64,000 nucleotides of DNA from CAXMST01 sp038206985 (GCA_038206985.1 JBBRAH010000003.1:1-64000); one strand, 5' to 3'. Numbered from the stretch's first letter, positions 37,154 to 46,575 are shown. Translations and numbers: made by a program. Notes: a model not told the origin generated them from the sequence alone.

Positions 37154-37897
37154 TCAACGCCGCCGGAAAACCTCGAAGTGCAGGAAATCGCTGTCCACGT
37201 CCACGACCGAGCCGGCGACGAACTCGCCCTTGTCGTCGAAGTGACTCTCGTGCAGTCGGATGAAGGCCTCGTTGGGCTCGATCGGGAGCCGGGTCGACCC
37301 CTCCGCGGTCTTCAGGCAGGGGATGATCTCTGCCACCGCGTGGTCGACCGGCCGATTCCATGCCTGAGCCGAGAACTCGAAGATCGATGCAGGGACCCCC
37401 TCCGGCCCCGACCATTCCTCGGCCCGCACGTTTTTCCAGGGCACGATGTCTCGGATGTAGATCGCGAGGATGCCGTCGGCGAAGTAGGACTTCTGCGAGA
37501 GCAGGCAATCCTCGCCTGTCTCGAGGTCGAAGGGGGTGGTCATCTCTTCGGGCGCCTTGGCGCGCTCCCAATCGATGATCACCTCCACTTCGTGGCCCTT
37601 CTCGGCAAGCAGGTCATCGAAGCCGATCATGCGGTGCAAGGCGAGGCTCGACGGTCGCACATGGGCGTTGATCGTCGTGCCGATGGCCCGCTTGCGCGTG
37701 ACGATCCCATCCTGTTCGAGACTCTGCAACGCGGTGCGGATCGTCGTACGGCTCACGTTCAGCATCTCGGCCAGGGACTCTTCGGACGGCAGTCGCCTCG
37801 AGAAGCGCTTTTCGGTAATGGCCTGGAGGATCGCCTTCCGCGCCTGCTCGGTCAGCGGCACGTTGTCGATTCGGGTGATTGCTCCGGATTCAGGCAC
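37154..37897 (-). CDS. GntR-family transcriptional regulator (HutC/UTRA type)
   Basis: About 247 residues from GTG 37897, which has GGAGG eight bases upstream. The winged helix-turn-helix (RLPSEESLAEMLNVSRTTIR, then TALQSLEQDGIVTRK) is followed by a UTRA effector-binding domain. It is the only DNA-binding regulator in the island and heads the XdhC-CoxD-CoxE unit. HutC-type regulators bind palindromes of GT/AC symmetry. A GTATTAT-like copy of the island-wide motif lies 18 bases upstream, consistent with autoregulation and with control of all eight units. Confidence 0.9.
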   Translation of the reverse strand: MPESGAITRIDNVPLTEQARKAILQAITEKRFSRRLPSEESLAEMLNVSRTTIRTALQSLEQDGIVTRKRAIGTTINAHVRPSSLALHRMIGFDDLLAEKGHEVEVIIDWERAKAPEEMTTPFDLETGEDCLLSQKSYFADGILAIYIRDIVPWKNVRAEEWSGPEGVPASIFEFSAQAWNRPVDHAVAEIIPCLKTAEGSTRLPIEPNEAFIRLHESHFDDKGEFVAGSVVDVDSDFLHFEVFRRR

Positions 37898-37915
37898 GTA
37901 ATCAGCCTCCCTTTG

Positions 37916-37935
37916 ATAATACGAAATACAAGTAT
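37916..37935. promoter_or_regulatory. Island operator, copy c (before the GntR gene), with adjacent inverted repeat
   Basis: Core ATAATAC (37916-37922) in context CCCTTTGATAATACG, 18 bases upstream of GTG 37897, followed by ATAC-AA-GTAT (37926-37935). Two AT-rich near-palindromes side by side suggest a double site for autorepression. Confidence 0.55.
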
Positions 37936-37993
37936 GCCCCACGGGTCGGTTGCTTGCGCCCGAGCCACGGGCCAATGCGATCCGGTGCCCACC

Positions 37994-40318
37994 TCAAGCG
38001 ATTGGCTCCCCGGACCGGTGGAGCCGCACTAGGCGCTCTGGCGTCAACGGCAGCTCCAGGGCCTCGGCACCGAGCGCATCGGATGCCGCGTTGGCGAACA
38101 CCGCGCCCGCAGCACTGGTCCCCCCCTCCCCGGCACCCTTGACGCCCAGGGGGTTGAGCGGCGTCGGTGCATCCTCGGTGACGAGCGTCCGCAGCGGCGG
38201 CATCTCGACCGCCGTCGGCAGCAGGTAATCCATGAACGAGCCGGTCACGAGTTGCCCGTCGGGGTCATAGGCGAGCTCCTCGAGCAGCGCGCCGCCGAGA
38301 CCCTGGGCGGCGCCGCCGACGATCTGCCCGTCGATCAGGACGGGATTCACGGCTCGCCCGACGTCGTAACCGATCGCGTAGCGGTGGACGTCGAGACGGC
38401 CCGTCTCGACGTCTATCTCAACGGCGAGGCAATGCACGCCATAAGGGAACATCATGTCGTCGGAGAGGAAGTAGCTCTCCTCGCTCAGGCCCGGTCGCTG
38501 CTCGTGCGCCAGGGCGTTCTCCGGCCTCGCGGCGACGGCGACCTCGGCAAGTGAGACCGAGATTGAGGGCGAGCCGCGCGGCGTGACCCGGCCGTCGGCG
38601 ATCTCCAGGTCCTCGGCGGAGACCTCGAGCAGCTCGCCCGCGTAGTCGAGGATCCGGACGCGCAGCGCCTCGGAAGCCTGCATAACCGCGGAGCCAGCCA
38701 GCGCGGTTGCCCGGCTGCCAAAGGCTCCCATCCCGTCCGGGACGGTGTCCGTGTCGCCATGGTGCACGGCGGCGACGTCCTCGTAGGCCACGCCTAGGGA
38801 CTCGGCGCAGATCTGGGCCAAGACAGTCTCCACCCCCTGGCCGACGGAGGCACTCCCGGCAAAGACCTCGGGTCTGCCGGTGCTGTTCAGCTCAACCCTC
38901 GCGTAGTCCCATTTGCCGATCGCACTCTTTTCGACGAAGCAGGCGATCCCGATTCCGCGACGACGCCCCGGAGGGGGCTCGGCCTCGCGCCAGCGCTTCA
39001 TCTCGTCATACTCGAAGAGCTCCAGCGTCCGGTTGAGCAGCAGCTCGTAGTCACCGCTGTCGTAGACGACCGGGTGCCCGTCAGTCTCGGCTCCGTTCGC
39101 ATGTGGCATGCGGCTCGCCTCGACCATGTTGCGGCGGCGCAGCTCCGCCGGGTCGAGCCCGAGTCGCGCTGCGGCGATGTCGATCACCCGCTCACGAGCG
39201 AGATTGCCCTCGTACCGGCCCGGAGCCCGATAGGTGCCGGCCGGGGTCTTGTTCGTGACCACGTGGCGTACGCGACAACCGAACGCTCCCCAGCTATAGG
39301 GCCCCGGCAACAGCCCGGCCGTCATCGCCGGGACCACGGTTCCGTGCGTCCGTACATAGGCGCCGGTGCTGAAGGTGATGCGGTCTCGCAAGGCGAGGAA
39401 CTCGCCCTGCTTGCCGAGCGCGATCTCGATGTCGTGCAACTGCTCGCGCGAGTGGTTGCTGCTTCGCAGCTCCTCCTCGCGGTCGGCGGTCCATTTGACC
39501 GGACGTCCGCAGCGCAAGGCGGCAAACGGGATCAGGTAATCCTCCGGGTAGAACTCTCCGCGCCCCCCGAACCCGCCTCCGACGTGGAGCTCGACCAGCC
39601 GCACTCGCTCCTCGGGAAGATCGAGAAGGGAGGCGAGAATGCGCCGGTTGATGTGGACGATCTTGGAGGCGCCGTAAACGACCAGGCGGCCGGTGCGCCG
39701 GTCCACCTCCGCCGCCAGTCCCCGCGGCTCCATCGGAACCGCCGCGTGCCGCTGGCAGGCGATCCGTTCGGCGACCACGTGCTCGGCAGCGGCGAAGACC
39801 TCGTCGAGCCCGGGGTCACCGACCTCGAACTCGGCCGCGAGGTTGGTGCCGGCCTCGGGGAACAGATGATCAGCGTCGGCGGCGAGCGCCTCATCGAGGT
39901 CGAGTACGGGCTCCAGCGGTTCGTAGTCGACCTCGATCAGCTCGGCCGCGTCCTCGGCTAGATAGCGGGACTCGGCGACGACGACGGCGACTGGCTCACC
40001 CGAGTAGCGCACCCGATCGCGGGCCAGGGGCGGCTGGAGGTATGCCTCCATTCCGGGCCGCCGGTACATGCGCATCGGAATCCGAAGGTCCTCGGCGAGG
40101 TCCTCCGAGGTGATCACGTCGACCACCCCGGGCGCCGCGAGTGCCGCGGTGGTCTCGATCGGGCCCAGACGCGCATGTCCACGGGGGCTGCGTAGAACCG
40201 CGACATGCGCGGTGCCGGGGAGGTCGAGATCGTCGACGAAGCAGCTGGCCCCGCGCAGCAGCGGCTCGTCCTCGAGCCGGAGCACAGGGCGACCTATCTG
40301 CGGATCGATCGAGCTCAT
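37994..40318 (-). CDS. Xanthine dehydrogenase-family molybdenum subunit #2
   Basis: A 774-residue large subunit. Motifs are VGGGFGGRGEFYPED (about 246), the loop GTYRAPGRYEG (about 361) and the catalytic Glu in GVKGAGEGG (about 731). The YRAPGR loop and the GGRGEFYPEDY stretch are shared with subunit #6, marking a subgroup distinct from #1, #3, #4 and #5. No small or FAD subunit accompanies it. It overlaps the upstream amidohydrolase gene by four bases and ends the nitroreductase-MocA-amidohydrolase unit. Confidence 0.9.
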   Translation of the reverse strand: MSSIDPQIGRPVLRLEDEPLLRGASCFVDDLDLPGTAHVAVLRSPRGHARLGPIETTAALAAPGVVDVITSEDLAEDLRIPMRMYRRPGMEAYLQPPLARDRVRYSGEPVAVVVAESRYLAEDAAELIEVDYEPLEPVLDLDEALAADADHLFPEAGTNLAAEFEVGDPGLDEVFAAAEHVVAERIACQRHAAVPMEPRGLAAEVDRRTGRLVVYGASKIVHINRRILASLLDLPEERVRLVELHVGGGFGGRGEFYPEDYLIPFAALRCGRPVKWTADREEELRSSNHSREQLHDIEIALGKQGEFLALRDRITFSTGAYVRTHGTVVPAMTAGLLPGPYSWGAFGCRVRHVVTNKTPAGTYRAPGRYEGNLARERVIDIAAARLGLDPAELRRRNMVEASRMPHANGAETDGHPVVYDSGDYELLLNRTLELFEYDEMKRWREAEPPPGRRRGIGIACFVEKSAIGKWDYARVELNSTGRPEVFAGSASVGQGVETVLAQICAESLGVAYEDVAAVHHGDTDTVPDGMGAFGSRATALAGSAVMQASEALRVRILDYAGELLEVSAEDLEIADGRVTPRGSPSISVSLAEVAVAARPENALAHEQRPGLSEESYFLSDDMMFPYGVHCLAVEIDVETGRLDVHRYAIGYDVGRAVNPVLIDGQIVGGAAQGLGGALLEELAYDPDGQLVTGSFMDYLLPTAVEMPPLRTLVTEDAPTPLNPLGVKGAGEGGTSAAGAVFANAASDALGAEALELPLTPERLVRLHRSGEPIA

Positions 40319-41328
40319 CGGGCCACCAGCCCAGCGTCGAGACCGAACAGATGAGCTGCGTTGGCTGACTCGACCCCCGTCCGCACACGGGGCGAGAGGT
40401 CCGCCGCCGTGAGCACCTCGACCGCGTCGGCGGACTCCCAGAAGGGGTAGTCGCTGCCGAACATGATCCGTTCAGGGCCGACCAGCTCGAGCGCTGAGCG
40501 GAGCGCTGACGGCGAGTTGCAGACCGTGTCTGTGTACAGGCCGGCGATCCGATCGCTCGGCTTGGCCTCGAGCTGCCCGGTGCCCCCGGGGAAGCGGCCA
40601 CACTCGTAGTCAATTCTGCCGGCCAGCTGGGGCAGGAGGCTGCCCGCATGGCAGAGATAGAGTTTGAACCGGGGGTGCCGCTCGTACAGCCCGGCGAAGA
40701 TCAGCCGCAGCGCCGCCATCGTCGTGTCGACGAGAAAACCGACCGCGGGAACCAGCGCGTAGGCGTCGGTCGCGGCGGCGCTGAGCGGAGCCGTCGGGTG
40801 GATCATCAGCGGAACGTCCATCTCGGCGGCAGCCTCCAGCACCGGCTCGCAATCGATCTGGTCCAGGTCCTTGCCGGCGACGTTCGAGTAGACGAGGCCG
40901 CCTCGCAGCCCGGCTGCCACGGCCCGCTCGAGCTCGGCGGCCGCGTGATGGGGGGCCTGCATCGGTAGCGCGGCAAGTGCGGTCAGTCGCCCGGGGTGGG
41001 CTCTGCACACATCGACCAGCTCGTCGTTAACGTCACGGGCCAGGGCAATCCCCTCGGATGCGGGGAACCAGTCGACCCCGGGAACGTTAACGCTGAGGAC
41101 TGCGAGATCGATCCCGGAAGGCGCCATCTCGGCGAGTTGGATGTCAATGTCCAGCATCGAGTCGAGCAGGGGATGGCCGCTGGCCTCGCCGTACTCGATC
41201 ACCGGGTTCTGATCCCGCCCGCTGATGCGGGGAAGCTCTTCGCGCGCGATGAGCACATCCGCGAGGGCCGAGGGCAGGTAGTGACTGTGAACATCGATCC
41301 TGAAGCTATCGCTCTGCACCCCTGTCAT
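40315..41328 (-). CDS. Amidohydrolase_2 family protein (ACMSD-like decarboxylase/hydrolase)
   Basis: About 337 residues from ATG 41328 (MTGVQSDSFRIDVHSHYLPS). It is a TIM-barrel metal enzyme with DVHSHYLP at the N-terminus, a His in VPLMIHPTAP, LCHAGSLLPQ and the metal Asp in MFGSDYPFWES. This is the layout of aminocarboxymuconate-semialdehyde decarboxylase and related decarboxylases/hydrolases of ring-cleavage products. In this context decarboxylation or hydrolysis of an aromatic-acid intermediate is plausible. It is co-transcribed with subunit #2. Confidence 0.85.
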   Translation of the reverse strand: MTGVQSDSFRIDVHSHYLPSALADVLIAREELPRISGRDQNPVIEYGEASGHPLLDSMLDIDIQLAEMAPSGIDLAVLSVNVPGVDWFPASEGIALARDVNDELVDVCRAHPGRLTALAALPMQAPHHAAAELERAVAAGLRGGLVYSNVAGKDLDQIDCEPVLEAAAEMDVPLMIHPTAPLSAAATDAYALVPAVGFLVDTTMAALRLIFAGLYERHPRFKLYLCHAGSLLPQLAGRIDYECGRFPGGTGQLEAKPSDRIAGLYTDTVCNSPSALRSALELVGPERIMFGSDYPFWESADAVEVLTAADLSPRVRTGVESANAAHLFGLDAGLVAR

Positions 41329-41350
41329 ACCGTCAGCGGACGCCGGCACC

Positions 41351-41935
41351 TCAGCGCTCCCCCTCCGCTTCCAGGCGGGCCAACCGCTCGCGCGTGTCGG
41401 CATCGGCCGGCGACCCCAATCCATCGCAGGCAACGTCCCGGTGGGCGGCTCCGCCGAACAGATCGCGAGCTCCGCTGTCACCCTCGAGCTTGGCGACCCT
41501 CTCGAACAGGGCACGCTCGAGCAGTACAGGGTGCCCCGCCTCTCCGTCGTAGAGGGCCCGCAGCGAGCTGAGCGAGGGATCCCGGGCGGCGATCAGGCGA
41601 TTGATCGCCTCCGAGGCCAGCAGGGGTTGATCCCCGAGCACCACCACGACCGCGTCCGCACCCGCGGCGTCTGCCTTGAGAACTCCCGAGCGCAGCGAGG
41701 CTGCCTGCCCTTCCCGCCAGCGCTCGCAGACGACCGGACGCCACCCGTCCATGTCGACGCCGAAGACAATCTCGTCCATGTTCGCGCCGAGCACCACGAA
41801 GCGCGGCTTCAGAGAGGTCGCGGCCACCGTGGTCAGCGCGTGTTCGAGCAGGGGTCGCCCCTGGAAACAGGCCAGTTGCTTGACGCCGTCGAAGCGCCGT
41901 CCACCTCCCGCCGCGAGGACCACCGCGGCGATCAT
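41351..41935 (-). CDS. MocA/MobA-like molybdenum cofactor nucleotidyltransferase
   Basis: A 194-residue NTP transferase. It begins MIAAVVLAAGGGRRFDGVKQ, the nucleotide-binding motif, and has the Mg-binding VVVLGDQPLLAS. MocA makes molybdopterin cytosine dinucleotide, the cofactor form of most bacterial xanthine-dehydrogenase/aldehyde-oxidase family enzymes, so its position among them fits. It is 22 bases ahead of the amidohydrolase_2 gene in the same unit. Confidence 0.87.
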   Translation of the reverse strand: MIAAVVLAAGGGRRFDGVKQLACFQGRPLLEHALTTVAATSLKPRFVVLGANMDEIVFGVDMDGWRPVVCERWREGQAASLRSGVLKADAAGADAVVVVLGDQPLLASEAINRLIAARDPSLSSLRALYDGEAGHPVLLERALFERVAKLEGDSGARDLFGGAAHRDVACDGLGSPADADTRERLARLEAEGER

Positions 41936-42011
41936 CCAACCTCGCGGCCGCGCGCCTGCACGGCTCCCCTTCCAGAGGCCAAGTGCCGTTCGCCCCGTCC
42001 GCCGCCGGCCA

Positions 42012-42527
42012 TTAGATCCTGGTGACCAACTCGTTCAGCGACTCGCGGTCGGCACCGGAGAGCCACTGCTCGAGTGGTCGGGAGTCGGGCTTCAGATGAC
42101 TCGGCGGATAGCCGAAGGAGAGCACGACGGTAACCGCCTCCTCTTCCTCCTCGCGCGCGCCGAGCACACCCGCGAGTCCGGTCGCGTCGGCGATCGCGTT
42201 GGGGCAGGAGCCGACGCCCTCGGCCCAGGCGGTAAGCATCATGCTCTGCGCTGCGCGGCCGGCGTCGAAGCCAGCCCAGGTCCCGGGCCGACTGATGATC
42301 CCGATCGCGACCACGCACCCCTCGAGGTTTCCGGGCCGGGTCACGAACGGCGCGGCGCGGCGGCATGATTCGGCCGAGAGCACGACGAAGCGCCGCTGCT
42401 GCCGGTTCATCGCGTTGCCGCTCAGCCGGCCGGCTTCGAGCACGCGCTGGAGTGCCTGCTCCGGCAGCGACTCTGACGCGTACTCGCGCTGGTCGCGCTT
42501 GCTCGCGATGGTCAAGAAGGTGTCCAT
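42012..42527 (-). CDS. Nitroreductase-family protein
   Basis: A 171-residue FMN-dependent oxidoreductase of the nitroreductase fold. It has the N-terminal IASKRDQREYASESLPEQAL, SGNAMNRQQRRFVVLS and the C-terminal WAEGVGSCPNAIAD, which usually binds FMN. The short form is typical of subgroups acting on unusual substrates as well as nitro groups. ATG 42527 has GAGAGG upstream. It is the first gene of its unit, 58 bases below island operator d. Confidence 0.83.
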   Translation of the reverse strand: MDTFLTIASKRDQREYASESLPEQALQRVLEAGRLSGNAMNRQQRRFVVLSAESCRRAAPFVTRPGNLEGCVVAIGIISRPGTWAGFDAGRAAQSMMLTAWAEGVGSCPNAIADATGLAGVLGAREEEEEAVTVVLSFGYPPSHLKPDSRPLEQWLSGADRESLNELVTRI

Positions 42528-42585
42528 GTGGTTCCTCTCGCCGCGTGGGTTGACGGTCGCTCAAACTCTACCGCGTTCCACTTTG

Positions 42586-42592
42586 GTAGTAC
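42586..42592. promoter_or_regulatory. Island operator, copy d (before nitroreductase unit)
   Basis: Core GTAGTAC inside a 9-base palindrome-like GGTAGTACC, context CACTTTGGTAGTACCTAACT, 58 bases upstream of ATG 42527. It shares the 172-base divergent intergenic region with copy e. Confidence 0.62.
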
Positions 42593-42662
42593 CTAACTCG
42601 AAGGCGATCGAGCGACGCTGGGTCCGGTTGGCAGCGGAAAACTCCGCGTCCAGTCGTTCTTT

Positions 42663-42669
42663 GTATTAT
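42663..42669. promoter_or_regulatory. Island operator, copy e (before ABC importer operon)
   Basis: Core GTATTAT in context TCTTTGTATTATGAATGC, 30 bases upstream of ATG 42700. It also resembles a -10 hexamer (TATTAT), so it could be promoter, operator or both. Confidence 0.5.
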
Positions 42670-42699
42670 GAATGCTAATTGTAATCTGGTTACGGGAGG

Positions 42700-43743
42700 A
42701 TGAGCGAAAGAATGACGCACCAAACGAGCGATACGCCAAGGAATCCAAGGCGGCGGTACATACCTGTCCTGGGCGCCTTTGTGGCACTGGTTCTCACATT
42801 CGGACTTGCGGCCTGCGGCGACGACGACGACAGCACCACTGGCGGCGACGGCACCACAAGCGGCGAGGCCAAGAACGTCTACTTGAACGCCTACGCACAG
42901 GAGATTCAGTACTTCCGTGACTGGCAGGACGGAGCGACTGCCGCGTCCGACGGTCTCGGTTGGAGCGTCGAATCAGAGTTTGGAAACGTGACGCCCGAAC
43001 AGCAGGTCCAGCAGATCGAGAACGCGCTGGTCAAGCAGCCGGACGCGATCCTCGTGACCCCGCTCGATCAGGAGTCGCTCAGCCCGGTGCTGCAGCAGGC
43101 AACTGATCAGGGGGTAGCGGTGATCACCGTCGGCGCCAACGTCGCCAACCCCGACTCCTACGTCTCGTTCGTAGGTCGTGACAACATCGAGCTGGGCCGG
43201 GAAAAAGCTCAGTACGTCGTTGACCAGCTCGAAGGCGAAGGCACGGTCGGCATCGTCCGCGGCATTCGCGGTCTGAGCTTCAGCGAAGACTCCGCGAAAG
43301 GCTACGCCGAAGTGCTGGACGCCGAGCCCGGCATCGAGGTTGTCGACGGAGGGTTCGCCGGAGGGTTCAGCGGTGACCTCGGCCTCAAGCAGACCGAGAA
43401 TCTGCTGACGCGTAACGCCGACCTGGACGCGATCATCTACGACAACGATGACCTCGCGCTGGGCGGCGTGGAAGCGCTGAAGTCCCGGAACATCCAGCCG
43501 GACGATGTCCTGATCGTCGGCACCGACGGCGGCGATGTCGCCCTCGACGCCGTCGAAAAGGGTGACATCGATATGACGATCAGCCTCTGTGGTTACGCTG
43601 AGGGACTACTGGCCATCGACACGCTGAACACCTTTTTCGAGGAGGGCAGCGTTTCCGACCGGGTGATCTCCGAGACCGAGATGTTCACCACCGAGAATGT
43701 CGAGGCCAAGCAGGCCGAGCTGACGAAGGAGGAGTGCGCCTGA
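42700..43743 (+). CDS. Sugar/nucleoside-type ABC importer, substrate-binding lipoprotein
   Basis: A 347-residue exported lipoprotein. A basic N-terminus and hydrophobic stretch end in the lipobox LTFGLAACGDDD, the Cys being lipidated. It is a type-1 periplasmic-binding fold of the RbsB class (IENALVKQPDAILVTPLDQE, then VAVITVGANVANPDS and IYDNDDLALGGVEALK). The ATG at 42712 could be the true start since the GGGAGG directly abuts ATG 42700. Its location suggests the ligand is the island's substrate or a ribosylated or related form, not necessarily a sugar. Confidence 0.9.
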   Translation: MSERMTHQTSDTPRNPRRRYIPVLGAFVALVLTFGLAACGDDDDSTTGGDGTTSGEAKNVYLNAYAQEIQYFRDWQDGATAASDGLGWSVESEFGNVTPEQQVQQIENALVKQPDAILVTPLDQESLSPVLQQATDQGVAVITVGANVANPDSYVSFVGRDNIELGREKAQYVVDQLEGEGTVGIVRGIRGLSFSEDSAKGYAEVLDAEPGIEVVDGGFAGGFSGDLGLKQTENLLTRNADLDAIIYDNDDLALGGVEALKSRNIQPDDVLIVGTDGGDVALDAVEKGDIDMTISLCGYAEGLLAIDTLNTFFEEGSVSDRVISETEMFTTENVEAKQAELTKEECA

Positions 43744-43768
43744 TCAGGCGGCTGAAGTACCGACGGAC

Positions 43769-43800
43769 GGGAAGCGGGGGCTCAAGGGCCCCCGCTTCCC
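43769..43800 (+). terminator. Strong hairpin between binding-protein and ATPase genes
   Basis: Perfect 13-base arms GGGAAGCGGGGGC and GCCCCCGCTTCCC enclose a 6-base loop, followed by TTCC. Placed within an operon, it is likely a partial terminator or 3' mRNA stabiliser that keeps binding protein in excess over the membrane complex. Confidence 0.7.
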
Positions 43801-43840
43801 TTCCACTTTCACGGCAATGGGACCCACGGGAGAGGGATCG

Positions 43841-45439
43841 TTGAGTACTGACAACCACAAGCCGGACTCGGTTCCCACATTCGGGATCGAGGGTGGCTAC
43901 CACGACTACATCGGGGTTCCCGTCCTCTCAGACATCGAATTTGAGATCCGCGGCGGGGAGGTGCACGGCCTGCTCGGTGAGAATGGATCCGGCAAGAGCA
44001 CCCTGATCAAGATCCTGACGGGCGCGGTCCACCCCCGCAGGGGCACTCTCCGGCTCGACCGAGAATCGGTCCAACTCCGCACTCCGAAGGACGCGCAGCG
44101 GCTCGGCGTAGGTGTGGTCTACCAGGATTACCACCTGTTCCCGGAGCTCGACGTTGCCCAGAACGTCTACGGGGTCAACGCCCCTCCCCCTCGCCGCCGC
44201 TGGACCCGCACCGCCGATCGCGACGCAGTCGAACTCAAGGTCGAAGGGCTGCTCGAGGACCTCGGGATCGACATCCCCAGCTCCCGCCTCGTCCATACCC
44301 TGGGGCCGGCCGAGCGAAAGTTCGTTGAGATCGCCGCCGCGATGCTGCTCCGCCCAAACTTCCTGATCCTCGACGAGCCAACCGCCTCGCTCGAGCCCGC
44401 CGCCGCGCGGCACGTTCTCGATCTTCTTGGGCGGCTGCGCTCGCAGGGCGTCGGCATCGTCTTCGTCAGCCACCGGCTCGACGAGGTGGTCGACATCTGT
44501 GACCGGGTGACCATCCTTCGCGACGGCGCGATCGAAGCGCGCACGGCGATCGACGGCACAGTGGCCGACGAACTCGCCGAGCTGATCACCGGCGGCATGG
44601 CCCAGTTCGCATCGACCGGGGAGCGGGTCCGGCAGACGGACGCCGGGACGGCGGTGAGGGTTTCAGGCCTTCGGGTCCGGCCCGGTCGCCCGCCAGTCGA
44701 CTTCGAGGTCCAGCGCGGCGAGATCTTCGGGCTCACGGGCCTGCTCGGCGCGGGCGCGGCGACGATAGTGAGGATGCTTGGGGGCGCCGAGCGCCTCACC
44801 GGTCAGATCGAGGTCAGCGGCGGGAAGGGCTCGATCCACGATCCCCGCGACGCCCGCAAGATGGGGATCGGGTTCATCCCCGAGGATCGGACGGCGACCG
44901 GGCTGATCGCCGAACAAAGCGTTGCGCTCAACATCTCGCTCGCCTCACTCGAGAGCATCTCCCGCAGAGGCGTCCTCGACCGCGATCAGATCGACGCCCG
45001 GGCCGAGCACTACCGCGAGAAGCTTTCCATCAAGCTCGATTCGATCGACCACAACGTGGGCACCCTGTCGGGGGGAAACCAGCAGAAGGTGATGCTCGCC
45101 AAGTGGCTGGCCTCCGGCGTCGACGTTCTTGCAATCGAGGAGCCGACCCACGGAATCGACATCGGCGCGAAGACCCAGGTCCACGGGATGCTTCGTGACT
45201 ACGTCGACGGCGGCGGCACAGTGATCCTCGCCTCCACCGATGCCGGTGAGGTGATCGACATCTGTGACCGGATCGGAGTGATGCGCCACGGAGAGCTGAC
45301 CAGCGTGGTGTCCACCGACGAGCTGACCCGCGCCGGGGCGGCGGCCCTGAGCAGCCACGATTCCGAGCAACTGCTGGAGAACCTGATCAAGTCCGGCTCC
45401 CAGGGGGGAGCCCGCGTGCAACCCACGAACGGAGTTTGA
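43841..45439 (+). CDS. Sugar/nucleoside-type ABC importer, duplicated ATPase
   Basis: About 532 residues in two ABC domains. Domain 1 has Walker A GENGSGKSTLIK, a degenerate signature (LGPAERKFVEIAA) and Walker B FLILDEPTAS. Domain 2 has a degenerate P-loop (LLGAGAATIVRML) but an intact LSGGNQQKVMLAKWL and IEEPTHGIDIG, the usual RbsA/MglA asymmetry. TTG 43841 is preferred for the GAGAGG just upstream; ATG 43817 is an alternative without a clear ribosome site. Confidence 0.92.
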   Translation: MSTDNHKPDSVPTFGIEGGYHDYIGVPVLSDIEFEIRGGEVHGLLGENGSGKSTLIKILTGAVHPRRGTLRLDRESVQLRTPKDAQRLGVGVVYQDYHLFPELDVAQNVYGVNAPPPRRRWTRTADRDAVELKVEGLLEDLGIDIPSSRLVHTLGPAERKFVEIAAAMLLRPNFLILDEPTASLEPAAARHVLDLLGRLRSQGVGIVFVSHRLDEVVDICDRVTILRDGAIEARTAIDGTVADELAELITGGMAQFASTGERVRQTDAGTAVRVSGLRVRPGRPPVDFEVQRGEIFGLTGLLGAGAATIVRMLGGAERLTGQIEVSGGKGSIHDPRDARKMGIGFIPEDRTATGLIAEQSVALNISLASLESISRRGVLDRDQIDARAEHYREKLSIKLDSIDHNVGTLSGGNQQKVMLAKWLASGVDVLAIEEPTHGIDIGAKTQVHGMLRDYVDGGGTVILASTDAGEVIDICDRIGVMRHGELTSVVSTDELTRAGAAALSSHDSEQLLENLIKSGSQGGARVQPTNGV

Positions 45440-45444
45440 ACTAG

Positions 45445-46575
45445 ATGACTGATAGCAGCGAAGAAGCCATCAAGGCGACCAAACCCACAGGAGAGGACAG
45501 CCTGAAGGGTCGCCTGCGCCGGCGCCTGAACCGGATCCAGGGAGACGGCTGGGGCGACGTGCTGTTCGTGCCCCTGGCCCTGCTTGCCCTAATCGTCTAC
45601 CTGACCTTCGCGAACGAGTTCTTCCTGACCTCACTCAACATCACCAACATCATGCTCCAGGGGACGGTGCTGGCGATCGTCGCGTTCGGGGCCAGCTTCG
45701 TGATCTTCTCGGGCGAACTCGACCTCTCGGTTGGCGCCGGGGTCGCCCTCGTCAGCGTCGTCGGGGCGCTGGTCATGCGCGACACGGGCTCGCTATTACT
45801 CGGGGTGGTGGTGTGTCTGGCGGTGGGCGCCACCATCGGCCTGTTGAACGGGCTGATTGTCACCAAGCTCCAGGTGCCCTCCTTCATCGCAACCTTCGGC
45901 ATGCTCGTAATCGCCCAGGGCGTCGCGCTGGCGCTCACCGACGGGGCGACGATCGCCGGCCTCCCCGACGGGCTCGGCACCCTGGCCAACGACAGCTTCC
46001 TCGGGATCCGCTGGATCGTCTGGATCGCGATCGGCGTCTTTGCCACTCTGTTTTTCGTGCAGACGCAGACCTCGTTCGGGGTCCGTGTGTTTGCGGTGGG
46101 CGGCAACCGCGAGGCCTCGCGCCTCTCCGCAATCCCGGTGGATCGCATCGTCCTCCTCTGCTTCGTGATCACCGGACTTGCGGTTGGGCTCGGGGGTCTG
46201 GTACTGACAGCCAGAGTGCAGTCCGGCCAGCCAAATGCCGGCGGGCTCCTGGCGCTGACGGCGATCGCGGCGATTGTCGTCGGCGGCAACAATCTGCTCG
46301 GAGGGCGAGGGTCGATCAGCCGCACCCTTTGGGGAGTTCTGCTGCTCGCCGTCCTAGAGAATGGTCTCCAGCTGGAGGGGGTCAACGACGACCTGCAGCG
46401 GGTTGTGATCGGCGTCGTGTTCATCGCGGCAGCGTCCGCCGAGTTCTTCCGCCGTCGCCTGCGGAGCCGGGCACGACGCGCCGAGGAGGCCAAGCAGTCA
46501 GGATCCGCGCCACCTGATCTCCCACCGCCCGCCCAGGGGGCCACGCCGGGACCAACCGGTCCACCAGGGCCCTGA
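45445..46575 (+). CDS. Sugar/nucleoside-type ABC importer, permease
   Basis: A 376-residue RbsC-like permease with about ten membrane spans (ALLALIVYLTFANEFFLTSL, LDLSVGAGVALVSVVGALVM). It carries the conserved VGGNREASRLSAIPVDRI coupling region and GGNNLLGGRGSISRTLWG. N- and C-terminal tails are charged or Pro-rich and probably cytoplasmic. It starts five bases after the ATPase stop and is followed one base later by molybdenum subunit #3, tying uptake to hydroxylation. Confidence 0.92.
   Translation: MTDSSEEAIKATKPTGEDSLKGRLRRRLNRIQGDGWGDVLFVPLALLALIVYLTFANEFFLTSLNITNIMLQGTVLAIVAFGASFVIFSGELDLSVGAGVALVSVVGALVMRDTGSLLLGVVVCLAVGATIGLLNGLIVTKLQVPSFIATFGMLVIAQGVALALTDGATIAGLPDGLGTLANDSFLGIRWIVWIAIGVFATLFFVQTQTSFGVRVFAVGGNREASRLSAIPVDRIVLLCFVITGLAVGLGGLVLTARVQSGQPNAGGLLALTAIAAIVVGGNNLLGGRGSISRTLWGVLLLAVLENGLQLEGVNDDLQRVVIGVVFIAAASAEFFRRRLRSRARRAEEAKQSGSAPPDLPPPAQGATPGPTGPPGP

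Noticed and set aside
42663..42669. TATTAT as only a -10 promoter hexamer
   Set aside because: I could not find a -35 element at 16-19 bases, and the extended context matches the seven other island copies. A double role as promoter and operator remains possible.
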